DNA from: a bacterium
Lineage (GTDB): Archaea; Thermoproteota; Nitrososphaeria; Nitrososphaerales; CADDZS01
Direction of reading: 5' to 3'
Assembly: GCA_027310845.1 (NCBI GenBank)
Contig: DAIDAB010000110.1
Location: forward strand, 1-6,761
Length of the DNA: 6,761 bases
Below, one piece after another: positions 1 through 6,684 of the stretch; the stretch's first letter is position 1, and each line of letters begins with the position of its first letter. A program made the position numbers and the translations under genes. The notes under the pieces were generated by a model that was not told the DNA's origin, searched no databases, and worked only from the letters and a program-made list of their open reading frames with translations.

Positions 1-2
1 AA

Positions 3-1601
3 GTCCCAGTCATAATGAACCTAGGACCATACAACAAGGGCCTCAAGTACCAAGAAGGATATGCTCCAGAGTGGAAGAAGCTGGTTGATGCCCATCCAGA
101 GGTCATGAATGGCTCGACATGCAGTTATCTCACATGGGAAACAGTGGACCCTGAACGCTGGGTGCCTAATGGTTACGCAGTAGTGAGAGTGGATTCTAGA
201 GGCGCTGGAAGATCCCCCGGATTCATGGATCTCTATTCGCCGAGAGAGGTCAAGGACTATTATGTCGCGATAGAATGGGCAGGAACCCAGCCTTGGAGCA
301 GCGGCAAGGTGGGTCTATGTGGGATTTCCTACTATGCCATAAACCAGTGGCTCGTAGCTTCTTTACAACCTCCCCACCTTGCGGCGATACTCCCATGGGA
401 GGGAGCTTCGGACCACTACAGGGACATGACCTATCATGGAGGCATACTCTGCAATGGATTCGTCGAGCAGTGGTATTCAAGGAGACTGCTTCCAAGGCAG
501 CATGGAAAGGGAAGAAACAGTGCGATGGATCCATGGCTAGGAGAGCCAGCTGCGGGACCAGAGACGATGACTGACGAGCAGCTTAGAGCAAGTAGGACAG
601 ATTACATTGAAGATACAAAGAAACACAAGTTGGATGACGAGTGGCACAAGTCAAGATCACCTGATTTCTCAAAAATCACTGTGCCACTAATGTCCTCTGG
701 GAATTGGGGCGGTCTCGGACTGCACAACCGCGGCAACTTTGAAGGCTACGTTAGATCTGCTTCAAAGCAGAAATGGCTTTCAGTACACGTTGGAAAGCAC
801 GAGGAGTACTTTTACCTGCCCTATGGAGTGGACATCCAGAGACGCTTTTTCGATCATTTCCTCAAAGGGATTGACAACGGCTGGGACAAAGAAGCTAGAG
901 TCCTCCTAATGATTCGCCGCGTGGACAGGTTCGAGGAAAGGAAGGAAAATGAGTGGCCTCTCTCAAGGACTCAGTGGACAAAAGCGTATCTCAACTCAAA
1001 TAGGAACATTTCCTGGGAGGTGCCGTCCACCGCAGGCAGTCTTTGTTTCAGAGCAGATGGTGAAGACATCACGTTTCTGTCCGCCGCCGTGAATAGAGAA
1101 ACTGAGATCACCGGACCGCTCGCTGCAAAAGTGTACGCGAGCACGTCGACGACCGATATTGACCTCTTTCTCACTCTTCGAGCATTCAGCCCGGAAGGGA
1201 AAGAGGTGACATTCCAAGGGGCAAACGAAGCTAGAGCGCCTTTGTCGCAAGGGTGGCTCAGAGCGTCTCAGAGAAAGCAGGATCCAAGACTTTCCAAACC
1301 CTGGAGGCCCTACTACACGCATGATGAAGTGATGAAAGTAGAATCCGGCAGTGTCTATGAACTGGACATCGAACTGTGGCCGACATGCATCATCCTCCCA
1401 GCCGGGTATACAATCGCCCTTACACTTGGAGGAAAGGACTTTGCACGCCCTGATTCAAAGGAGCAACACAAGGGATCAGGACCATTTATCCACAACGACC
1501 AAGACGACAGGGGAAGCGAGGTGTTCAGGGGAACGACAGAGATACACACGGGAGCCTCAAGAGCTTCGTATCTGCTCCTTCCAGTGATTCCACCAAAATA
1601 G
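3..1601 (+). CDS. CocE/NonD-family serine hydrolase (peptidase S15 / X-Pro dipeptidyl-peptidase fold), 5'-partial
   Basis: This is an alpha/beta-hydrolase with a C-terminal jelly-roll domain, a family that cleaves esters or amides (cocaine esterase, acylases, X-Pro dipeptidyl-peptidases). Numbering is from the ATG at 15. The oxyanion-hole tyrosine motif PYNKG is at 5-9, the DSRGAGRS strand-turn at 60-67, and the nucleophile elbow GISYY at 103-107 puts the catalytic Ser at 105. VGKHEEYFY at 259-267 supplies the likely catalytic His262. A jelly-roll domain spans about 320-525, with GWLRAS at 413-418 and the conserved tail ending LLPVIPP. The first ATG is probably internal: the frame is open to the left edge (codons V-P-V-I before it), and Tyr6 normally lies some 40 residues into the protein, so the true start and any signal peptide are off-window. 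The usual triad Asp is absent (GNWGG at 229-233). The family call is secure; the substrate is unknown. The gene converges on the minus-strand cluster. Confidence 0.92.
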   Translation, partial: VPVIMNLGPYNKGLKYQEGYAPEWKKLVDAHPEVMNGSTCSYLTWETVDPERWVPNGYAVVRVDSRGAGRSPGFMDLYSPREVKDYYVAIEWAGTQPWSSGKVGLCGISYYAINQWLVASLQPPHLAAILPWEGASDHYRDMTYHGGILCNGFVEQWYSRRLLPRQHGKGRNSAMDPWLGEPAAGPETMTDEQLRASRTDYIEDTKKHKLDDEWHKSRSPDFSKITVPLMSSGNWGGLGLHNRGNFEGYVRSASKQKWLSVHVGKHEEYFYLPYGVDIQRRFFDHFLKGIDNGWDKEARVLLMIRRVDRFEERKENEWPLSRTQWTKAYLNSNRNISWEVPSTAGSLCFRADGEDITFLSAAVNRETEITGPLAAKVYASTSTTDIDLFLTLRAFSPEGKEVTFQGANEARAPLSQGWLRASQRKQDPRLSKPWRPYYTHDEVMKVESGSVYELDIELWPTCIILPAGYTIALTLGGKDFARPDSKEQHKGSGPFIHNDQDDRGSEVFRGTTEIHTGASRASYLLLPVIPPK

Positions 1602-1788
1602 ATGCCAAGGCTACTCTTGTTGGTTTTAGGTCATCTGCAGCAATAGGTCGCATTTTGATCATGCATCCGCACTGAAAGTACCATTCCATGAAGCTCTGGG
1701 CGGTAGTGACTCTTCTTACGAAACAGACTATTGAAAGTTTACTCTCCTGAAGTGAGAAAAGAGCGCGAAAAGTCCTTACTCGTCCTTC
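1602..1788. other. Non-coding gap between convergent genes
   Basis: This 187-base stretch separates the 3' ends of the plus-strand hydrolase and the minus-strand ABC cluster. I see no convincing short gene, tRNA or strong hairpin in it. Short T-runs occur after the hydrolase stop (around 1624-1627 and 1653-1656) and, on the minus strand, after the ATPase stop. They could serve as archaeal T-rich transcription ends. Confidence 0.6.
1748..1773 (-). terminator. Possible T-rich transcription end of the ABC cluster
   Basis: Read on the minus strand, about 16 nt after the ATPase stop codon, the sequence has two pyrimidine/T-rich runs (ACTTTTCG, then CTCTTTTCTC). Archaeal RNA polymerase can terminate at T-rich tracts without a hairpin, and no good stem is visible here. 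The call rests only on composition and position. Confidence 0.3.
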
Positions 1789-2550
1789 CTATTTTTCCCG
1801 CCCTACTTCGACAAGTGTATGATTTTTGACACCGTACATCCTATCAGCCACCGATTTTACCTCATCCACATCATGAGAGGCAATCAAGAAAGCCATCTTT
1901 GGATCCCTGCTTTTCTGACGAACTAGTTTCAAAAAGTCATCCGTTGCTTCCGGGTCAAGGCTACTCGTCGGCTCATCCGCGATGAGTATCTTTGGCTCTC
2001 TCACAAGGCCTCTCCCTATGACAACTCTTCTTCTTTCGCCCGCGCTAATGTCTGAAATCCACCTCTCAGCAAGATTCTGTATTCCAAGCAAACACAAGAC
2101 ATTGTCAACCCTTTCCACCATATCCGTATCTTTGCCTGAACCGCTCGGACTCAGTTCCAACGCTAACTCGATGTTCTCCCGAACGTTCAATGCCTCCAAA
2201 AGATAGTCATCCTGCGGAACATACGAAATGAGTGAACTGCGGAGCTTTGCGATATCAATCTCCTTTTCTTTCGAATTTGGAAACACATTCCTTCCGTCTA
2301 TCATCACAGTTCCAGAGTCCGGAGCTATCAGGGCGGAGGCCATCTGGAGTATCGTGCTCTTCCCAGACCCGCTCGGTCCAAACAATCCGACCACCTCGCC
2401 ATAGTTAACTGAAAACGAAACAGATTCAAGAAGAGGCAGGTTCGTCCTGTACCTCTTTGAGACACCTTGGAACTGGATAGCAACCTCAGAAGGTCTTTCC
2501 TTGGAGACGTGCTGATCCATTCTAGATCTCTTCCCCGTAGACTGCGACAT
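1789..2550 (-). CDS. ABC transporter ATP-binding protein, MacB/LolD-like
   Basis: This is a cytoplasmic ATPase expected to power the two FtsX-type permeases encoded just upstream. In 253 residues all ABC motifs are present in order: an A-loop Tyr34 (SKRYRT), Walker A GPSGSGKST (58-66), Q-loop Gln113, signature ISAGER (168-173, a variant of LSGGQ), Walker B ILIADE (188-193, catalytic Glu193), D-loop SSLD (196-199) and switch His226 (ASHD). Length and layout fit MacB/LolD-type ATPases. The longest frame starts at the ATG at 2550 and overlaps the upstream permease gene by 29 nt. The second ATG at 2520 lies one base after that gene's TAG stop, with a purine-rich GGGGAAGAG upstream, and loses only a non-conserved 10-residue leader. 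It is at least as likely to be the real start. Translational coupling with the permease is expected. Function as an ABC ATPase is very secure; the transported or remodelled substrate is unknown. Confidence 0.95.
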   Translation of the reverse strand: MSQSTGKRSRMDQHVSKERPSEVAIQFQGVSKRYRTNLPLLESVSFSVNYGEVVGLFGPSGSGKSTILQMASALIAPDSGTVMIDGRNVFPNSKEKEIDIAKLRSSLISYVPQDDYLLEALNVRENIELALELSPSGSGKDTDMVERVDNVLCLLGIQNLAERWISDISAGERRRVVIGRGLVREPKILIADEPTSSLDPEATDDFLKLVRQKSRDPKMAFLIASHDVDEVKSVADRMYGVKNHTLVEVGREK

Positions 2551-4432
2551 CCATTGATAGTGATACGCTTACCCAAGACAAAAGAGAGAGAAGAACAAGA
2601 ACCGGCGCGACGTAAATCATAGGATAGGAAACTAGACCAAACCCGGCAAAGGTCACATGCGAATCCATTTGTAGGAATATGAATGCAATAAAGGAAAGAG
2701 CTATCCCAGCCGCGGCTCCACCGAGGTTTAGAACAAGTATTGGAGCCCTGATTTTCCAGAAAAACGAACTCTTCTTGGGAAACATGTAAACTATTGCTCT
2801 AATCTCATTCCTGAGAGAAGCCAAGAGTTGTGAGTTTAATACAAAGAGTGTCACAACCAAAAGCGCCACCATCACAGAAAAAAGAGCTATCGTCGACGCT
2901 ATCGCCGTCCCAAAAAAATAATTGAAAGAAGCGCTTCCCGAGGGAAAGCCAAGTCCGAGAACTCCAGAATTCGTGACTGGGGCGTTTTGGAGCTGCGAGG
3001 GAACATATGGAACGTCGAATATAACTGAAGCGTTTGTCTTCTCGATGCTGACGTTCTGCTCCAAGAAAAGACTCTGAGTCGTGAGTATAGCGACTGTGTA
3101 CGTGTGCCCCGATTCTATAGGGATGTTGAGAATGGAATCACTACTGGAAGAGCTGTACAAAATTCTGGAAGATTGGATGTCCTCGATAGTAATTGAGTAG
3201 CCAACAGGCTGTGGAGAGAGTCCGAGTGTGTTGACATGCACGGTTAGCAGTGCGTTCGGGCTCGGGGCGCTTGAGTCAAATGTCGTGTTTCCAAACACGA
3301 GTATCTCATGAGAGGAACCGTTCAAAACCAATCTGTATGTTCCAAGATTCACCTTGTAGACCCAAGCTTGAGCTACTTGGTCGAAGTACTGCGAGGGCAC
3401 TGTGTGGTTTGAGGAATCTAGGAGCTCTGGCGGAGTGACCGAGGAAGTGTTCACTTTCACGTCCAAAAACGCGCTTCCGACTGCTCTTGTGGAATTGATA
3501 TCTATAGTAGAGCCATTGCCGTTGGGGACAAATTGATTCAGGTCTGTCCTGACCCCGTTTTGCTCTAAAATAGCATCGTACAGACCGAATGGAAGAGAAG
3601 CATTAAAAGTGTAACTTGAACTTGGGTTACTCGCAGATATCTGGAAGGAGGAGTGAACAAATCCCGCAGAATCAACAATCATGAGGGTGCCAGGTACTCC
3701 CTGGTATGCTATTTTCAGATCATATTCAGAACCAACAGTTTTCAAATCAAAAGAGCTTGAACCTGGAATTACGACCGCGTTTGCAATCCCGCCAGGGAGC
3801 CCTGCGACCTCCTCTCCATTGCCAATCATCACTATGACTTCATAATCCTCTTCGGTTCCGGTGGCGAAGAAACCAGCGATTGTTAAGTTGATAGGCTGGG
3901 AGGCAAATGAACTAGTTATCGAAAGTCTAGCACCAACATGTGCATTGAGTCGTGCCTGGGCTTCTGAACCCACGATTGCAAGATTTGAAGATTCGTTGCT
4001 CCCCGTAGGAAAATCGAGCCCCTGCGATGAAATTTCATGGGAAGGAAGGCCCCGCACTACTAGCGGAACGCCGTTTGCATCAGCGAGAGTTATCGTCTCT
4101 GCGTATGCTTGGCTTCCCTGTTGCATTTTGTTTATCGCATCTGCAATTGTGATCGGAACTCGACTGTTGTAAATCGTCCTGGCACTTTTCTGCGTGATTA
4201 TGATTCCACTTCCTTGAATCGAGGCGGAGGGGACGCCTTCCCCTTTGAGCGCATAATTGACGCTCAATGCCTGGGAAACGCCGACGACTATCACTAGTGA
4301 GGAGGCCAAGAGTATTGCCAACAATCCAAGAAAGTACGCAAGGATGATCTTCCTCGGGAAGCTGTTGAAAGCGTAAAGCCGTCTCCGCGACGTTCTAGGA
4401 TCACCTTGGATTTGAAGCCCTAGCAAAACCAA
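2522..4432 (-). CDS. MacB-like ABC permease (FtsX family) with large glycosylation-prone external domain
   Basis: This 636-residue membrane protein has the MacB/LolC topology: a basic cytosolic start (RRR at 16-18), TM1 about 29-52, an external domain of about 454 residues (53-506), then three C-terminal helices (about 507-537, 561-589, 605-627). The loop NEIRAIVYMF with the following glycine-rich helix (LGGAAAG) resembles an FtsX domain. The first part of the external domain (about 53-225) looks like a MacB core, including VGARLSI and LTIAGFF strands. Residues about 236-478 look like three consecutive beta-sandwich modules sharing a G-x-Y turn (LPFGLYDAIL, NLGTYRLVL, ESGHTYTVAIL). Eleven N-x-S/T sequons fall in the external region. 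It probably pairs with the 205-aa permease. The start is doubtful. The longest frame begins at a TTG (4432) with little ribosome-binding signal and overlaps the upstream gene by 32 nt; no ATG or GTG lies between there and TM1. A strong 16S-complementary sequence at 4398-4406 points instead to an in-frame ACG at 4391-4393. Confidence 0.87.
   Translation of the reverse strand: MVLLGLQIQGDPRTSRRRLYAFNSFPRKIILAYFLGLLAILLASSLVIVVGVSQALSVNYALKGEGVPSASIQGSGIIITQKSARTIYNSRVPITIADAINKMQQGSQAYAETITLADANGVPLVVRGLPSHEISSQGLDFPTGSNESSNLAIVGSEAQARLNAHVGARLSITSSFASQPINLTIAGFFATGTEEDYEVIVMIGNGEEVAGLPGGIANAVVIPGSSSFDLKTVGSEYDLKIAYQGVPGTLMIVDSAGFVHSSFQISASNPSSSYTFNASLPFGLYDAILEQNGVRTDLNQFVPNGNGSTIDINSTRAVGSAFLDVKVNTSSVTPPELLDSSNHTVPSQYFDQVAQAWVYKVNLGTYRLVLNGSSHEILVFGNTTFDSSAPSPNALLTVHVNTLGLSPQPVGYSITIEDIQSSRILYSSSSSDSILNIPIESGHTYTVAILTTQSLFLEQNVSIEKTNASVIFDVPYVPSQLQNAPVTNSGVLGLGFPSGSASFNYFFGTAIASTIALFSVMVALLVVTLFVLNSQLLASLRNEIRAIVYMFPKKSSFFWKIRAPILVLNLGGAAAGIALSFIAFIFLQMDSHVTFAGFGLVSYPMIYVAPVLVLLSLLSWVSVSLSMDVAVYGEEI
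4391..4406 (-). promoter_or_regulatory. Strong Shine-Dalgarno match facing an ACG codon
   Basis: On the minus strand AGGTGATCC (4406 down to 4398) is exactly complementary to the usual archaeal 16S rRNA 3' end, over 9 nt, and contains the TGA stop of the upstream permease gene (4403-4401). Seven bases separate the end of GGTGA from an in-frame ACG codon (4393-4391) of the large permease, which would be good spacing for a start. No ATG, GTG or TTG sits at that spacing. The match is direct; its use as a ribosome-binding site is inferred. Confidence 0.45.
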
Positions 4433-5018
4433 AGAGCACCGAAAAGTATCCTAGGGCAAAGAGAGCGAGAATGTAGATCAATGTACTCGGATCAACCGAA
4501 ATTGCAGAGTCGGGCATCCCGAAGAGAAGCGATACTACGTAGAGTGAGGCGGATGAGAGTACTATCGCGACTGAGAACGCAAGACCCACGGCTGAAGTGC
4601 ACAGGAGAAAAATCGCGAAATACATCACTGATCTGATCATTCCGCGCCCGACACCAATCAGAGAAAAGAGGCTCTGGGCTATTCTTGTCCTTCTTCCTAT
4701 TGCCATGCCCGAGAGACTGCATGTTATCGCAAAGCCAGTGAACAATAGTGCCTCCACGTACAGGTAGCTTCCTCCGACCTCTGAGTAAAGTGAAAGCAAG
4801 AGCTTCTGCAGCACCTCGTTTCCCTCGAGCCCGAGGTAGCTCGCCGAAATCAGGAGCACTGAATTTAGAACAACTGGTATCGCAAGTATCGCGGCCCCGT
4901 ACGCTGTCAGCAAAATGATGGTTGGAATGAGCCTGAACTCTCCGCGGATAAGGAGTTTCAAGACGACTGAATATAGTGTCGAGCCGCGGGGACCTGACTC
5001 CTGCTTTGTGAGGTACAA
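4401..5018 (-). CDS. Small FtsX-like ABC permease subunit (four TM helices)
   Basis: This 205-residue protein has four predicted membrane helices at about 30-57, 84-107, 128-156 and 178-199. The stretch from TM2 to TM3 (IGRRTRIAQSLFSLIGVGRG, 107-126) resembles the cytoplasmic coupling loop of FtsX/MacB permeases, which normally reads like a charged segment followed by LRAIGAS and contacts the ATPase. Unlike most family members it has only about 26 residues between TM1 and TM2, so the usual large external domain is missing. It therefore looks like the short partner of a heterodimer with the 636-aa permease encoded immediately downstream. The frame opens at a TAG (5024-5026), and the first usable start is the TTG at 5018, preceded by AGGGGA. 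It begins 19 nt after the topoisomerase stop and ends overlapping the next gene. The FtsX assignment rests on topology and the coupling loop, so it is moderately sure; the role is inferred from context. Confidence 0.82.
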   Translation of the reverse strand: MYLTKQESGPRGSTLYSVVLKLLIRGEFRLIPTIILLTAYGAAILAIPVVLNSVLLISASYLGLEGNEVLQKLLLSLYSEVGGSYLYVEALLFTGFAITCSLSGMAIGRRTRIAQSLFSLIGVGRGMIRSVMYFAIFLLCTSAVGLAFSVAIVLSSASLYVVSLLFGMPDSAISVDPSTLIYILALFALGYFSVLFGFARASNPR

Positions 5019-5037
5019 GTTCCCCTAGTCTCGCGTT

Positions 5038-6684
5038 TTACGAGCTTACCGCCGCAACCGTCATGGCTTCCGCTTTTTCACCAGGTGGCCTAGCGGTGCC
5101 ATCAACCCACGCCATCTTCCTTTGTAGTGTAGTTGTGTAGAGCACCTTCCAGTCAAGGCCCACACTGTCAGCCCAGCTCTTGAACACTCTGGGATCGATA
5201 TAGTTGCGTAGAGAAGTGTTGAGGTTATAATCGCGAGTTCGCTCAGCAAGCTCAAGCTGTCTTTTTGCCTTTTCGATTCTCTGCTTTAGGCTCGCTTTTT
5301 GTTTCTCGGTCTTGGGAACAGTCTCCTCAAGCTTCTTAACGCGCTCTCTTTTTTTCTCAAGGCTCTGCTCATACGTCTTAGGGGGAGTCCTCTTGTGGTT
5401 GCATTTGATCGCCGCCTCAAGGTTTGCGAGCCTTGCCTCGAATATCTTATCGTACTCTGGGGCATTAACGGAAAACGCAGAGTGGTTTTTCAGAAATTCC
5501 TTCACAGCTGTTGTAGCATGAAAAGTCCTGAACACCTTCGCGGTGAGCCCAGGCGACGCCTTGCTAAAAAATTCGTTGACGTGTCTTGAAGTTATCCCGT
5601 CGAAGATTAGGTCTTCAGGTTTTTTCCCGTTGCAGAATTGTTTGAGGTTCTCGAGCGCGATGACCTCTTCCGGAGCAAACTCAAGCGTTTTCTGCCAGCG
5701 GACGTAATCCTTTCCGTAGAAATCGAAATCAATTGATGCGCCGTTGAATTTGAGGTGTTCTACTCTCAGAGTCGATGCGCCAACTGTGTCCGCTTCGTCC
5801 TCATCTTTTTCGTCGCCCACCCTCATAGCGAGCTTGTCTATTAGAAAGCAGGCTGTTGCCATTTTCCTCACCTTTGGGTCTTTGGACGACATTGATTTCA
5901 GGATGTATGCCTTCACTTTCGTAATGTCCTTCTCAAGTTTCTTTGCCTTTTCGTACTTGCTCTTGTCACGCGCCTGTCTGATGCTCGAAGAATCGTGGAG
6001 CCATACGTACTTCACTTTCTCAGAAAGCTTGTCTACCCATGAGGCGATCCACATGTTTCGCGGCTCGTGAATTACCTTCCATTTTCCAAGTGGGATCGGA
6101 GCATCTCTTCCCAAGTTGAGTGTAACGTCCTCCTCAGTTATCCTCGGCTTCCAACGACCTCTATGCGGATGTTGTCCCCTTCCCATGAAGAGCCCAGGAG
6201 GCTCGACAACCCAGTTCGCGATTTCCGTTTTCACTCCATCGACTATGGCGTAACCGAACTTTTCTTTGAGCTCTAACCTCCTCTTCTTCCTCTCAGCCGC
6301 GAGGGCCTTCTTCTGCGCCTTTGTGAGCTCTACCTTCTCTGGAAGTGTTGGAAATACAATGTCAGAGATCTTTGCGCCCCGGAGCCTTTCCGGAAAGAGT
6401 TTCAAAAAGTCGGAGAGGAAATTTGATTGAAATACCAGATCCTCAACGTATGGAGTGCCAATTTTCTTAGCCCAGGAGACAGCCATTTCCTCTTGCTCCG
6501 TGGTCATCTTGATAGTTTCCCCCAGGATCACAATTGTGTTTGTCCTTTGGTCTGGCTTGTAGCGCTCTGGGAAACTGACGCCATTGTGCGAGAGTGCCGT
6601 CCATTGCTTTTTCTTGACCCCTTGCTTCTCTTTTTCTGCCATTTCAGGAATCTCACTTCTGGGTAAATCTAATTGTAAAAGCAC
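5038..6684 (-). CDS. topIB: DNA topoisomerase IB, eukaryote-type
   Basis: This enzyme relaxes positive and negative supercoils by nicking one DNA strand through a 3'-phosphotyrosyl link, without ATP. Counting from the GTG at 6684 (548 aa), an N-terminal core region starts near WTALSHNG (28-35) and includes EPPGLFMGRG (161-170), almost identical to human TOP1. All five catalytic residues are present: Arg288 (LAMRVGDEKDEDEADTVG), Lys325 (FYGKD), Arg386 (TAKVFRTF), His430 (CNHKRTPPK) and nucleophile Tyr495 (LRNYIDPR). A charged helical linker (about 436-482) separates His430 from the C-terminal Tyr domain, as in the eukaryotic enzyme but without its long disordered N-terminus. This form is much longer than pox-virus or bacterial TopIB. 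The ATG at 6642 is the more likely start: it gives 534 aa beginning MAEKEKQG, and the extra 14 residues overlap AT-rich promoter-like DNA. The permease gene begins 19 nt downstream. The assignment is secure. Confidence 0.97.
   Translation of the reverse strand: MLLQLDLPRSEIPEMAEKEKQGVKKKQWTALSHNGVSFPERYKPDQRTNTIVILGETIKMTTEQEEMAVSWAKKIGTPYVEDLVFQSNFLSDFLKLFPERLRGAKISDIVFPTLPEKVELTKAQKKALAAERKKRRLELKEKFGYAIVDGVKTEIANWVVEPPGLFMGRGQHPHRGRWKPRITEEDVTLNLGRDAPIPLGKWKVIHEPRNMWIASWVDKLSEKVKYVWLHDSSSIRQARDKSKYEKAKKLEKDITKVKAYILKSMSSKDPKVRKMATACFLIDKLAMRVGDEKDEDEADTVGASTLRVEHLKFNGASIDFDFYGKDYVRWQKTLEFAPEEVIALENLKQFCNGKKPEDLIFDGITSRHVNEFFSKASPGLTAKVFRTFHATTAVKEFLKNHSAFSVNAPEYDKIFEARLANLEAAIKCNHKRTPPKTYEQSLEKKRERVKKLEETVPKTEKQKASLKQRIEKAKRQLELAERTRDYNLNTSLRNYIDPRVFKSWADSVGLDWKVLYTTTLQRKMAWVDGTARPPGEKAEAMTVAAVSS
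6664..6681 (-). promoter_or_regulatory. Possible archaeal TATA box region for topIB
   Basis: Read on the minus strand this is CTTTTACAATTAGATTTA, an AT-rich patch centred about 30 nt before the ATG at 6642. Archaeal TATA boxes lie about 26 nt before the transcription start, so either half would give a leaderless or very short-leader mRNA. It lies inside the extra coding sequence if the GTG at 6684 were used, which argues for the ATG. Neither half is a perfect consensus. Confidence 0.3.

Noticed and set aside
275..574. Open frames on both strands inside the hydrolase gene (also around 250-534, 971-1322 and 1351-1587)
   Set aside because: They overlap a strongly supported conserved protein and their translations show no recognisable motif or natural composition.
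1655..1668. Small palindromes TGATCA and ATGCAT in the convergent gap
   Set aside because: Six-base palindromes like these are expected by chance and form no longer symmetric site.
3250..4297. Plus-strand open frames opposite the large permease
   Set aside because: No conserved features; the minus-strand frame has clear topology, motifs and operon context.
4966..4978. TATA-like sequence (minus strand CACTATATTCAG) inside the small permease gene as an internal promoter
   Set aside because: No suitable start codon lies downstream at promoter distance, and it sits within a well-supported coding frame.
5299..6666. Several plus-strand open frames opposite the topoisomerase gene
   Set aside because: They are antisense to a fully conserved enzyme, and their Leu/Phe/Ser-rich translations are typical of the reverse of Lys/Glu-rich coding DNA.
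6643..6684. GTG at 6684 as the topoisomerase start
   Set aside because: It adds 14 non-conserved residues over an AT-rich promoter-like stretch; MAEKEKQG from the ATG at 6642 is a more typical start. The longer frame is kept as the feature bounds only because it cannot be excluded.
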